Of a stretch of DNA of 64,000 nt, positions 1-9,721 are shown one piece after another (position 1 is the first letter of the stretch; each line of letters starts with the position of its first letter). The notes under the pieces were generated by a model. The model was not told where the DNA came from and did no database searches. It saw nothing but the letters and a program-made list of their open reading frames with translations. The position numbers and the translations under genes are program-made. Source of the DNA: CAZCPB01 sp044223975 (GTDB lineage: Bacteria > Planctomycetota > Phycisphaerae > Phycisphaerales > UBA1924); assembly GCA_044223975.1 (NCBI GenBank), contig JBGALI010000002.1:310001-374000 (forward strand). The letters run 5' to 3'.

Positions 1-814
1 CCTTCTCGTCGATGATCGCCAGGCGGTCGGCGTCGGGGTCCTGCACGAAGGCGCACTCGGCATCCATCTCACGGGCCGCCTCGAGCACCGTCTCGAGATT
101 CTCCTTCACGGGCTCGGGCGGGTGCGGGAACACGCCGGTTGACTGCCCGCCCAGGTGCATGATCTCCTCGCACCCCAGGCGTTCGAGCAACATCATGCCG
201 CCCTCGACGCCCGACGCGTTCACCGAGTCGAGCACCACCGACCGCTCGGCGCCCAGGTCATCCACGCCCGCGATCCCCGCGTTCTCGAGTGCCGCGCACA
301 CGCGCTCGACGTGGATCGTCACCGAAGACTCGTTCCGCGACACGCTCCCGATCCCGTCCCACCGCGCGTGCGCCAGCCGTCCGTCGCGGAAACGCGCCAC
401 GATCTCGTTCGCCAGGGCCGCGTCCGGCGCGCACGCGGCAGACGAAAACTCGTCCCGCGCCGTGGCGATCAGGCACTTGAGCCCGTTCCACTGCTGCGGG
501 TTGTGGCTCGCCGTCAGAACCATCCCCGCCGGCAGGCCCAGCTTGTCCACCATCACCGCCGCCGTGGGCGTCATCACGACGCCAAGGTCCACGACGCTCA
601 CGCCCGCGCCGATCAGCCCCGCCACCGCCGCGTGGTGCATCATGGCGCACCCCGCCCGCCCGTCGCGCGCCAACGCCACCGTCGCCGACGCGGGGAACCG
701 CTCCCGCACCAACGACCCGAACGCCCCCGCGAACCGCGCCGCCACCTCGGGCGTCAGGCTCTCTCCTACCACCCCGCGGCAGCCGCTCACGCCCGTCATC
801 AGCACACTGGCCAT
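1..814 (-). CDS. Phosphoglucomutase/phosphomannomutase family enzyme, 3' end outside window
   Basis: The first 271 residues of an alpha-D-phosphohexomutase, which moves a phosphate between C1 and C6 (or C1 and C6 of glucosamine) of a sugar phosphate in the cytoplasm. The catalytic serine loop TASHNP lies at residues 101-106 (Ser103 takes the phosphate), and the metal-binding loop DPDADR lies near residue 257. The N-terminal G-x-RG-like start (SGCRGVVGE) also fits the family. The ATG at 814 has GGAGGG six bases upstream. The C-terminal sugar-binding domains lie beyond base 1, so substrate (mannose, glucose or glucosamine phosphate) cannot be decided. It is divergent from the PTPS-like gene, with 88 bases between them. 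Confidence 0.9.
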   Translation of the reverse strand, partial: MASVLMTGVSGCRGVVGESLTPEVAARFAGAFGSLVRERFPASATVALARDGRAGCAMMHHAAVAGLIGAGVSVVDLGVVMTPTAAVMVDKLGLPAGMVLTASHNPQQWNGLKCLIATARDEFSSAACAPDAALANEIVARFRDGRLAHARWDGIGSVSRNESSVTIHVERVCAALENAGIAGVDDLGAERSVVLDSVNASGVEGGMMLLERLGCEEIMHLGGQSTGVFPHPPEPVKENLETVLEAAREMDAECAFVQDPDADRLAIIDEK

Positions 815-902
815 CACGCACCCTCCATGTCGGTCACGGGCTCACGGTAGGGGCACGCACCCCGACCCCGCGCCACCGCCCCGACGCCCTACAGTCGCTC
901 CG

Positions 903-1280
903 GTGTTCGAGATCCAGGTTCATGCCGAGTTCTGTGCCGCGCACGCGATCATCATCGCGGGAACGCGCGAGCCGGTGCATGGCCACAACTGGGAAGTCGT
1001 CGCCACTATCGCGGGCGAGACCCTGGATTCAGACGGCCTTCTGTGCGACTTTCACTCGGTAGAGAGTTTCTTGCGCGAAATTATCGGACCATTCCACAAC
1101 CGTGACCTCAACCAGGTCCCGCCGTTCGACAGACTTAACCCTTCGGCCGAGAACGTGGCCCGCTACATCGCCGAAGAACTACAGGGGCGCCTGGGCGACG
1201 GCTTGGCCCCCCTTGCCCGCGTCCGGAGCGTCTCGGTCACCGAGTCGCCCCGGTGCGTCGCAACGTATCGACCCTCCTGA
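903..1280 (+). CDS. 6-pyruvoyl-tetrahydropterin synthase / QueD family protein, PTPS-III-like
   Basis: A 125-residue T-fold enzyme. The zinc histidines are visible as the AAH of residues 12-14 and HGH at 26-28, followed by HNRDLNQV, PSAENVARY and the closing TE dipeptide of the family. The usual catalytic Cys four residues before HGH is absent. The loop reads REPVHGH, with Glu23 three residues before the first His. A Glu in this position is described for the PTPS-III group, which can replace dihydroneopterin aldolase in folate synthesis; QueD (queuosine) and PTPS (biopterin) use Cys. The only start in frame that fits the family is GTG at 903, without a clear Shine-Dalgarno. It lies 64 bases before the polyphosphate kinase gene on the same strand. 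Confidence 0.85.
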   Translation: MFEIQVHAEFCAAHAIIIAGTREPVHGHNWEVVATIAGETLDSDGLLCDFHSVESFLREIIGPFHNRDLNQVPPFDRLNPSAENVARYIAEELQGRLGDGLAPLARVRSVSVTESPRCVATYRPS

Positions 1281-1344
1281 GCGTCCAACCCCATCTCTGT
1301 TGAGTGGGGCTCAAACCGGCCCCGAAGAATTTGGCTTTGCGCGC

Positions 1345-3666
1345 ATGACCGCACACCCCAGCCCAACTCCCCCGCCCGAACCCCGGCCCGAGCCCCAGGC
1401 CGAATCCCGCCCGGAACCCGCCGCCGAGCCCAAGCGCGACGGCAGAACGCCCGCCAAGGGTGACGGCCGCCAGCGCGGCCTGCGCCCCGGGCCGCGCCTG
1501 CAGATCCACGCCCACGGCGAGCCGTCGGAGGGTCGCCTGTTCAGCCGCGACCTCTCGTGGCTGGAGTTCAACCGCCGCGTGCTGGCCCAGGCCGCGGACG
1601 CGCGCCTGCCGCTGCTCGAGCGTGTGAAGTTCCTGGCCATCTTCACGAGCAACCTCGACGAGTTCTTCATGAAGCGCGTGGGCCTGACCAAGCGCCAGGT
1701 CCACGCCGCGGTGCAGACGCCGCTCCCCAGCGGGCACCTGCCGCGCGAGCTCCTGGCCGACATCCGCGGTCTGGTGTGCGTGCTGCAGATGGAGCAGGCC
1801 CGGGTGTACGAGTCTGAGATCATGCCGGCGCTGGCCGAGGCGGGGATCCGGATCGTCCGCTACCAGGACCTGGGCACGCGCGAGCGGGCCGCGCTCGACG
1901 AGCACTTCCGGGCCAGCATCTTCCCCGCGCTCACGCCGCTAGCGGTCGACCCCGGGCACCGCTTCCCGTTCATCTCCAACCTCTCCGACAACCTGGGCAT
2001 ACTCGCGTGCCTGCCGCGCTCGGTGGCGCGCCCCGCCCCGGCGACGCCCGAGGAGAGCGACACGGCCAAGTTCGCCCGCGTGAAGATCCCAGGCTCCCTG
2101 CGCAAGTTCATCCCCGTGGCCCCGCGCCCCGGCGCCAAGCCCGAGTGTTTCGTGGCGCTCCCCGACCTCATCCGCAACAACCTCGACGACCTCTTCCCCG
2201 GCGTGAAGGTCGAGGAGCAGGTGCACTTCCGCGTGACCCGCTCGGCGGGCATCCAGCGCGACGAGCACATGTCCGGCACCGAGCGGGAGAGCCTGCTGGT
2301 GTCGGTCGAGGCCGAGCTCAAGCAGCGGAAGTTCGCCCGCGCCGTGCGCCTGGAGATCGAGCCCGACCCCTCGCCCGTGCTGCTCCGCCAGCTCATCGAC
2401 AAGCTGCACCTGGACCGCCAGGATGTCTACGAGCGCTCCGGGCCCATGGACTACTCGGCCCTGCTCGAGATCGCCGACCTTGACCGCCCCGACCTCAAGC
2501 TCAAGCCGTGGCGCCCCGTCGTGCCGCTCCGCCTCAAGACCGAGGCCCACTCCGACCGCGGCGGGATGTTCGCGGCCATCCGGCGCCAGGACCTGCTGGT
2601 GCACCACCCCTACGAGAGCTTCACCGCCAGCGTCGAGCGTTTCATCGCGCAGGCCGCGTCCGACCCCGACGTGCTCACCATCAAGCAGACCCTCTACCGC
2701 ACCGCGGCCGATTCGCCGTTCATCGAGTCTCTGATCCGCGCGGCCGAGAGCGGCAAGCAGGTCGCCTGCCTCGTCGAGCTCCGGGCCCGCTTCGACGAGG
2801 GCCGCAACGTCCGCTTCGCCCGCCAGCTTGAGAAGGCCGGCGTGCACGTCGCTTACGGCGTCCTGGGCCTCAAGACCCACTGCAAGACCTCGCTGGTGGT
2901 CCGCCAGGAAAAGTCCGGCCTCCGCTGCTACGCCCACATCGGCACCGGCAACTACCACCCCAAGACGGCCCAGCTCTACACCGACCTTGGCCTTTTCACC
3001 TGCGACCCGGGGATCACCGGCGACGTCGTCAACCTCTTCAACGCCCTCACCGGGCTGGCACCCACCCAGACCTACGAACACCTCCTGGTCGCCCCCTTCA
3101 CCATGCGGGCCCGGTTCATCGAGCTGATCGACCGCGAGATCGAGAGCGCCCGGCGCGGCCTTCCGGCGCGGATCTCCGCCAAGCTCAACAGCCTCGAGGA
3201 CCGCGAGATCACCGACAAGCTTTACGAGGCCTCGCGCGCGGGCGTGCAGGTGCACCTCATCGTCCGCGGCTTCTGCTGCCTCCGCCCCGGCGTGCCCGGC
3301 CTCTCCGAGAACATCCGCGTCATCTCGATCGTCGGCCGCTTCCTCGAGCACTCGCGCATCTTCCACTTCGCCGCCGGCCACGACGACCCCGTCGACGGCG
3401 ACTGGTACATGGGCTCGGCCGACTGGATGTACCGCAACCTCAACACCCGCGTCGAGGCGGTTGTGCCCGTCCGCGACCAGGACGCCCGCCGGCGCCTGCA
3501 ACGGCTCTTCGAGGTGTCGTGGCTCGACCAGCGCAACGCCTGGGAGCTCGGCCCCAGCGGCGCCTACGCCCAGCGCTTCCCCGCGCCCGACGCGCCGCCC
3601 GATTCTCCCCAGGCCCTGGGCACGTTCGACACGCTCCAGCGCGCGGCCCTCGAAGAGAACGCCTGA
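1345..3666 (+). CDS. ppk1: Polyphosphate kinase 1
   Basis: A 773-residue PPK1, which makes long-chain polyphosphate from ATP reversibly at the membrane. The N domain begins near residue 68 (RDLSWLEFNRRVL). The phosphate-accepting histidine is His512 in GLKTHCKTS, followed by GTGNYHPKTAQLYTDLGL and a second phospholipase-D-like half with LEHSRIFHF. The family is usually about 690-720 residues; the excess is a Pro/Glu/Arg-rich, probably disordered tail over roughly residues 1-55. ATG 1345 is the first start after the PTPS stop codon. No pho box is evident. Confidence 0.95.
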   Translation: MTAHPSPTPPPEPRPEPQAESRPEPAAEPKRDGRTPAKGDGRQRGLRPGPRLQIHAHGEPSEGRLFSRDLSWLEFNRRVLAQAADARLPLLERVKFLAIFTSNLDEFFMKRVGLTKRQVHAAVQTPLPSGHLPRELLADIRGLVCVLQMEQARVYESEIMPALAEAGIRIVRYQDLGTRERAALDEHFRASIFPALTPLAVDPGHRFPFISNLSDNLGILACLPRSVARPAPATPEESDTAKFARVKIPGSLRKFIPVAPRPGAKPECFVALPDLIRNNLDDLFPGVKVEEQVHFRVTRSAGIQRDEHMSGTERESLLVSVEAELKQRKFARAVRLEIEPDPSPVLLRQLIDKLHLDRQDVYERSGPMDYSALLEIADLDRPDLKLKPWRPVVPLRLKTEAHSDRGGMFAAIRRQDLLVHHPYESFTASVERFIAQAASDPDVLTIKQTLYRTAADSPFIESLIRAAESGKQVACLVELRARFDEGRNVRFARQLEKAGVHVAYGVLGLKTHCKTSLVVRQEKSGLRCYAHIGTGNYHPKTAQLYTDLGLFTCDPGITGDVVNLFNALTGLAPTQTYEHLLVAPFTMRARFIELIDREIESARRGLPARISAKLNSLEDREITDKLYEASRAGVQVHLIVRGFCCLRPGVPGLSENIRVISIVGRFLEHSRIFHFAAGHDDPVDGDWYMGSADWMYRNLNTRVEAVVPVRDQDARRRLQRLFEVSWLDQRNAWELGPSGAYAQRFPAPDAPPDSPQALGTFDTLQRAALEENA

Positions 3667-3677
3667 ACGCCCCCACG

Positions 3678-3713
3678 AAAAAAGGGCCCGGAGGGTTGAA
3701 ACCCCCGGGCCCC
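3678..3713 (-). terminator. Rho-independent terminator for the lectin-like gene
   Basis: GGGCCCGG and CCGGGCCC form a stem around a short loop. Read on the minus strand, the stem is followed by six T residues, 33 bases after the stop codon of the lectin-like gene. It sits between two convergent genes but has a U-tract only on the minus side. Confidence 0.85.
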
Positions 3714-3745
3714 ATCGAACGTCGCGTCGTTCCCGTGCCGTTCGT

Positions 3746-4591
3746 TCAGCGGCGACGCCGCAGACCCGCCGTCACCGCGCCCGCGGCCATGAGCACCGCC
3801 GAGCCGGGGGAGGGCACCGTCGTCATCGACCACGACATGATGTCGTGATTCTCCCACGCGCCGCCCGTCGCGGCGGTGAAGCCGACCCAGGCCTTGCCGG
3901 CGTCGAGGCTCAGCTTGTTGCCGAGGTTCACGGCCCCCGTCACCGCGGGCGTGACCATGTTGTCCATGTACACCTTCATCAGGCCCGGCACGTAATCGAT
4001 CTTCACCGTGTGCACGTTGCCGTCGGACATGTCGGGGATGGCGCTGGTGTACCCGATCGAGTAGATCTGCTCGGGCGTCAGCACCTCGGTGCCGTTGGTC
4101 AGGATGCTGATGTGGTTGGCGTCAAGGTCCTGCGCGCGATCGTTCTTCCAGGTGTCAAACTCGATCGCCAGCGCGTTCGACATGCCGTTGAACCCAAGGC
4201 CGCCGCCCGTCAGGGCGCCCGCGAACTCGGGCCCGAGATTGCCGGAGTTCTGGATCACGAAGGCGAACCCGTCGCCGCCGCCGGAGAGCGTGCCGTCCCA
4301 CCCGCCGCCGATGTTGGTGATCTTGAACTGGAAGGTCGTGGTGAAGCCGCCGGAGACGCGCTGCTTGGCGTCCTCCCAGGCCCCGCCCACCTGGCCGCCG
4401 ACCGCGCCCGTCAGGCGCAGCTCGTTGCCCATGATGGTCGAGTTCTGGACGACGTTCAGCCCCGCCGTGTTGCTGAAGTCCGGCCGGCTGATGTCGGCCC
4501 TCGCTCCCGCCGCGAACGCGGACGCGGCAAGCACCGCGAGCGCCGCCGGGCGGCAGAGTCTGGCCTCAATGTTTCGTGACGTGGAACCCAT
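3746..4591 (-). CDS. Legume-lectin-like secreted protein with PEP-CTERM-like tail
   Basis: A 281-residue exported protein. Residues 1-32 form a signal peptide (cleavage after ARA). The middle (about 40-250) resembles an L-type lectin fold, with DGFAFVIQN, a long FDTWKN strand and an HTVKIDYVPG strand, as in bacterial lectin-like surface proteins. The last 23 residues are VPSPG, a hydrophobic stretch and RRRR, the layout of a PEP-CTERM sorting signal processed by an exosortase. GAGGGAG lies just upstream of the ATG. No exosortase gene is in the window. The sugar ligand cannot be inferred. Confidence 0.75.
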   Translation of the reverse strand: MGSTSRNIEARLCRPAALAVLAASAFAAGARADISRPDFSNTAGLNVVQNSTIMGNELRLTGAVGGQVGGAWEDAKQRVSGGFTTTFQFKITNIGGGWDGTLSGGGDGFAFVIQNSGNLGPEFAGALTGGGLGFNGMSNALAIEFDTWKNDRAQDLDANHISILTNGTEVLTPEQIYSIGYTSAIPDMSDGNVHTVKIDYVPGLMKVYMDNMVTPAVTGAVNLGNKLSLDAGKAWVGFTAATGGAWENHDIMSWSMTTVPSPGSAVLMAAGAVTAGLRRRR

Positions 4592-4697
4592 GGCTTCTCC
4601 CTCTTGACTTGTGCGACGCAGGGCACGCCGACCGTGGCGATTGGGGGGCGTAAAACCCCGTGAGCCGATCCGCAGGACGCATTTCCTAACTTGAAGA

Positions 4698-4718
4698 TGC
4701 CACAGGATTTATGACTTG
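4698..4718 (-). repeat. Direct repeat copy 1 (TTATGACTTG core)
   Basis: TGCCAC followed within a few bases by TTATGACTTG. It lies 107 bases upstream of the lectin-like start and recurs 185 bases further upstream at 4883-4901. Possibly a duplicated operator or promoter element. Confidence 0.4.
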
Positions 4719-4882
4719 CCACCCGGAGCCTCCCCGCGCTCCGACCGGGAACTCCGTGGGCCCATAACAACGCCCCGCGCACCCCCGCGCGAGGGGTTGT
4801 GCCGGGATTTGCGGACCCACCGCCGTGTCAAAAATTTCCGCGCGTGACGGCTGCGCGGCTTGGATCAGCCGCCGCTCGAGCG

Positions 4883-4901
4883 TGCCACGAGTTATGACTT
4901 G
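4883..4901 (-). repeat. Direct repeat copy 2 (TTATGACTTG core)
   Basis: TGCCACGAGTTATGACTTG, nearly the same as the copy at 4698-4718. The core is AT-rich against a GC-rich background. Confidence 0.4.
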
Positions 4902-4936
4902 GCGCAGGCTCCGAGCCGCGCCGCGGGCGCGCATGA

Positions 4937-4965
4937 AAAACGCCACCCGTCCGACGGGTGGCGTT
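4937..4965 (-). terminator. Rho-independent terminator of rhlE
   Basis: ACGCCACCCGT and ACGGGTGGCGT form a perfect 11-bp stem with a three-base loop. On the minus strand it ends in a T run, 44 bases after the rhlE stop codon. Confidence 0.9.
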
Positions 4966-5008
4966 TGTGTCAGCTATTCAGGATTGCTCGGTCCGCGTCG
5001 CCGGTCGA

Positions 5009-6421
<1,413 letters not shown>

Positions 6422-6732
6422 GACAACAAACTCCTTCAGGCCGCGGGCCACCAAAAGGGGGAGCCTGCGGTCGGAACTGTTTCGGGCGTTCCTTGCCCAA
6501 TTCAATTGGATCAAGTAGTGCCGTACTGGGGTGGCGCACCGTCAACGCGACGGCGCTGCCAGCAGATTCCCAGAACGATCCGCCCTCTCTTTATCGACCA
6601 AAGAGGGCAGCGGCGAGACTGAGGCCACTGGCGATTAGGAGATAATAGGCAGGAAATGACGCCGCGGCAGCCCTGGGAGTGAAGTCCCCACCCCCGGAAA
6701 ACACTCCGTCACTCCGTCAATTCGTCCCTTCC
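6422..6732. other. rhlE upstream/leader region
   Basis: No gene. It contains the rhlE Shine-Dalgarno, a hairpin about 160 bases upstream of the start (GCCCTCT at 6582-6588 pairing with AGAGGGC at 6602-6608, no U-tract), and at its far end the octamer array 6703-6734. Confidence 0.5.
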
Positions 6733-6734
6733 CT
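6703..6734 (+). repeat. Octanucleotide tandem array (ACTCCGTC type)
   Basis: Four eight-base units: ACTCCGTC, ACTCCGTC, AATTCGTC, CCTTCCCT. The array runs into the stop codon of the downstream minus-strand gene (TAG at 6733-6735). It belongs to a dispersed family also seen at 15334, 15395, 15735, 37513 and 61942. Confidence 0.75.
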
Positions 6735-9567
6735 AACACCCTGCCTCGAACGCCGCCGTGAACCCGTCGAAGTCGTCGCCGTTCACGAACCCGTTGTGAT
6801 CAAAGTCCGCCAGGATCGTCCCGTAGTAGAACTCGATCACGAACGCGTCGAAGTCATCGCCGTTCACAAAGCCGTTCTGGTCGTAGTCCGACGGGCACAA
6901 GGATGAATTGGCCACCGTCGTCACCGTCGTCAGCGTGCGCGGCCCGCTCCCGATTGTCATGATGTCCGGGCGCGAGTCGCCGTCGACCTTGCCCGTCAGC
7001 ACGATCCGCGGCGTCGGCGTCGTGACTTCCACCGGCGCGGCCAGCGTCAGGTTGTTGTCGAACGGGTCGGTGTCGTTGCGGAGCACCTTGACGACCGGCG
7101 TGGCCGATTCGTTGTTGGCGACGACCACCAGGTCCAGATCACCGTCGAGATCAAGGTCCGCACGGGCCATCGACAGGGGAGCATCGCCCACGGCCACCGG
7201 CGCGCCCGCGAGGAAGCTGTTGGCCCCGTCGCTGATGAAGACCGTGAGCGTGCCGTCCGCGTTGGCCGTGATCACGTCGGAATTGCCGTCGCGGTTGAGG
7301 TCCCCGGTCAGCACCTGGAAGGGCCCGGTGCCGGTCGCGAAGTTGGCCGGGGCGTTGAACCCGCCGCCGCCGTTGTTGAGCAGGAACGACATCGAGCTCG
7401 TGTTCGTGCCGGAGTTGCTGTTGGCGGTCACGATCGATTTCGACCCGCTCTTGCTGTTGTCCGGGTCCCACGGGTCCACGTCCACCGGGCCGTTGTCGGT
7501 CCCGTGCTGCGTCTGGGCCAGCAGCGAGATCGACGAAGTGCTGTTGCCGCGCATCATCGAAACGGTGTTCGACGTGTTGTTGGCGACGCACAGGTCGACC
7601 TTGCCGTCGGCGTCAAAGTCGGCCGCGCACAGGCCCAGGGGCGTCGAGCCGGTCGACGGCGTCGCGGCCACGAACCACGCGCCGGCGCCGGTGCGCGAGT
7701 ACACCGTCAGCGTGTTGCTGCCGGAGTTGGAGACGATGATCTCCTTGCCGTTGTTGTTGGGGTTGGACGGGTCAAGGTCGGCGATGACCACGCCCTTGGG
7801 CGCGCTCCCCACCGGGAGCTGGGTCACCTGGCTGAACGTGCCGTCGCCGTTGTTGATGAGCACGAACACGAACCCGTCGCTGGTGGTCACCGCCAGATCG
7901 TCGAGCCCGTCGCCGTTGAGATCACCGCGGTCCGCGGCGGTCACCGTCGCCGCGACGCTGGTGTTGGCCGATCCCCCGCCAAAGCCCGGCGTGCTGAAGA
8001 GCGACTGCACCGCCAGCGTGATCGTCCCGCCGCCCGCCCCCGGGTACACGACCTTGTAGAAGCGGTTGTCCGGGAGCCCGGGCAGGTAGGCCACCGGGAA
8101 GGCCGAGCCCGTGAATGAACCCGCGGTGATCAGCGGCAGGGACATGGTGTTGCCCGGGTCGGGGAGAGATCCCGCCGAGTTCACCCGCAGCGTGCCGCCG
8201 AGCGACATGGCCCCGCCGACGGTGATGGCATCGTGCGGTCCCGCATCATCGCCGCGCATATCGAGCAAAATGTTGCCGCCCGCACTGCCGAGCGTCCCGC
8301 CGATCGCGAGCGTGCCATAGGTGCCCGGCGATCCACCGTCGGGGTCTATCAGCCCGCCCGTCGCCTGCACGGAGCCTGTGCCCGTGATCGAGCCGTGGCC
8401 GATAAGCGCGCCCCCTTGATTGACCAGCAGGGTCTGCGTGCCCAGGCCCAGCGTCCCGCCCTTGAGCGTCACGCTGCTCGGCGCCGGGTTGACCGTGGGG
8501 GGCGGGAGGAATCCGACCAGGATGCTCCCGTTGCTGTGATTCCAGACGCACCCGGGCCCGATCTCGACCACCCCGTGGGTGTACGCGCTGGGAGGGCCGC
8601 CGACGGGCAGGAAGTAGCCGATCCGGACCTGGTTCGAAGTCGCCAAGGCACCGTTGTTGGTCAGGATGATCTGGCCGGATCCGTACTTCCCGATGTCCAG
8701 AGGGCTGTTCGTGAGCGCCAACCAGTTCGCGCCGTCAATGGTGACGGTGGCCGAAGGGTGTGCCGCCGAGTTCAACGACGCGATGGAGATCGACGCGGTG
8801 GGGGTCCCGAAGAGCTGCGCGCCGTTCCGCACGTAGACCGTCGACGGCCCGCTCTCGCCGATGATGCACGAGGTGCCGTAGTTGAGGAGACTCTGCGACC
8901 CGTCCAACGTGAGGCTGCCCGACCCGGAAGTGCCGGCGCCGACGTGCAGCCCCAAGCACGTGACGTTGGCGCCCTGATCGACCGTCATCACGCCCGTCGC
9001 GCCCGCACCGACCTTGAGGCTGCTCGAGAACGTCGCCCGGGCTTTGCTGCCGCGCACGATGAACTGGCTCGTCGGCCCCGGCCCTATGGGGATGATGATC
9101 GACCCGATCGCTCCGTCAACCGCGGTAAGAGTCCGGGCGACGGACCCGGTGTTGAGCACGGTCAGGACCGCGCCGACTCCCGCGTACCGCCCGACCACCA
9201 GGCTCTCCGTGCCCACAGCGCCGCCACCAAGCGCGTAGTTGGCGGTGGCGTTCGTGAAGTCCAGCGTCACGGTGTTGGCCCACGCGTTGAGCACCTTGGA
9301 CCCTTGTGTGCTGCCGTTCATCACCACGGTGTACGTCAGGCCGTTGCCCACGCTGGTGTCGAAGTAGGTGATCAGGCTGCCGTCGGGGACCTGCCCGCCC
9401 GCCCAGTTGGCGGCTGTGATCCAGTCGCCGCCGGCGGGATTGGTCCACGCCGTGCTCTGGGCCCGGGCGCTGCCGGCGCACGCGAGCAGCACCGCCGCGG
9501 CTCCCGCGCCGCGGGCGCACGATTTCCTGATGCGATTCGACGTGGTCACCCCGGCCCCCTTCTTCAC
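6733..9567 (-). CDS. Secreted beta-solenoid/FG-GAP repeat protein with GC-type dockerin (copy 1)
   Basis: A 944-residue exported protein. Residues 1-37 form the signal peptide (ending SARAQ). Residues about 40-500 are Gly/Thr/Ser-rich beta repeats of autotransporter-passenger style (WTNPAGGDWITAANW, then VGAGATGVMTVDQGA-like units). A linker with GNTMSLPLITAGSF and YLPGLPDNRFYKVVY follows. Then come five or more FG-GAP/VCBS-type repeats with calcium-loop motifs such as GDLNGDGLDDLAV and ADLDLDGDLDLVV. The final 54 residues (about 891-944) are a dockerin: Cys, two DxDxNGFVNGDDFD loops, and terminal AGC. It is a close paralogue of the next upstream gene, nearly identical over the last 70 residues. 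A GTG at 9549, with AAGAAGGGG before it, is an alternative start. The ligand is unknown; the domain content fits surface display or adhesion. Confidence 0.85.
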   Translation of the reverse strand: MKKGAGVTTSNRIRKSCARGAGAAAVLLACAGSARAQSTAWTNPAGGDWITAANWAGGQVPDGSLITYFDTSVGNGLTYTVVMNGSTQGSKVLNAWANTVTLDFTNATANYALGGGAVGTESLVVGRYAGVGAVLTVLNTGSVARTLTAVDGAIGSIIIPIGPGPTSQFIVRGSKARATFSSSLKVGAGATGVMTVDQGANVTCLGLHVGAGTSGSGSLTLDGSQSLLNYGTSCIIGESGPSTVYVRNGAQLFGTPTASISIASLNSAAHPSATVTIDGANWLALTNSPLDIGKYGSGQIILTNNGALATSNQVRIGYFLPVGGPPSAYTHGVVEIGPGCVWNHSNGSILVGFLPPPTVNPAPSSVTLKGGTLGLGTQTLLVNQGGALIGHGSITGTGSVQATGGLIDPDGGSPGTYGTLAIGGTLGSAGGNILLDMRGDDAGPHDAITVGGAMSLGGTLRVNSAGSLPDPGNTMSLPLITAGSFTGSAFPVAYLPGLPDNRFYKVVYPGAGGGTITLAVQSLFSTPGFGGGSANTSVAATVTAADRGDLNGDGLDDLAVTTSDGFVFVLINNGDGTFSQVTQLPVGSAPKGVVIADLDPSNPNNNGKEIIVSNSGSNTLTVYSRTGAGAWFVAATPSTGSTPLGLCAADFDADGKVDLCVANNTSNTVSMMRGNSTSSISLLAQTQHGTDNGPVDVDPWDPDNSKSGSKSIVTANSNSGTNTSSMSFLLNNGGGGFNAPANFATGTGPFQVLTGDLNRDGNSDVITANADGTLTVFISDGANSFLAGAPVAVGDAPLSMARADLDLDGDLDLVVVANNESATPVVKVLRNDTDPFDNNLTLAAPVEVTTPTPRIVLTGKVDGDSRPDIMTIGSGPRTLTTVTTVANSSLCPSDYDQNGFVNGDDFDAFVIEFYYGTILADFDHNGFVNGDDFDGFTAAFEAGC

Positions 9568-9721
9568 TCACGCACGACGCGGTGTTCCATGCTACCGCGC
9601 TCACCCTGCGGCCAAAAGGATCATCGCGCGCATGCGCCCTCTTGTGCAGGGGTTTCCCCAGCACCCGCGCGTCGCCCGATCGTGCCACGCTCCGGTGAGC
9701 TGGCGGAGCGTGCGATCCCCA

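Larger units (their letters stand above)
4592..5008. other. Intergenic region between lectin-like gene and rhlE
   Basis: No coding region. It holds the upstream region of the lectin-like gene, a direct repeat pair (4698-4718 and 4883-4901) and the rhlE terminator (4937-4965). No confident -10/-35 pair could be picked out. Confidence 0.6.

Noticed and set aside
1939..3501. 520-residue minus-strand open frame opposite ppk1
   Set aside because: Mirror frame of a strong, well-aligned polyphosphate kinase; no independent evidence.
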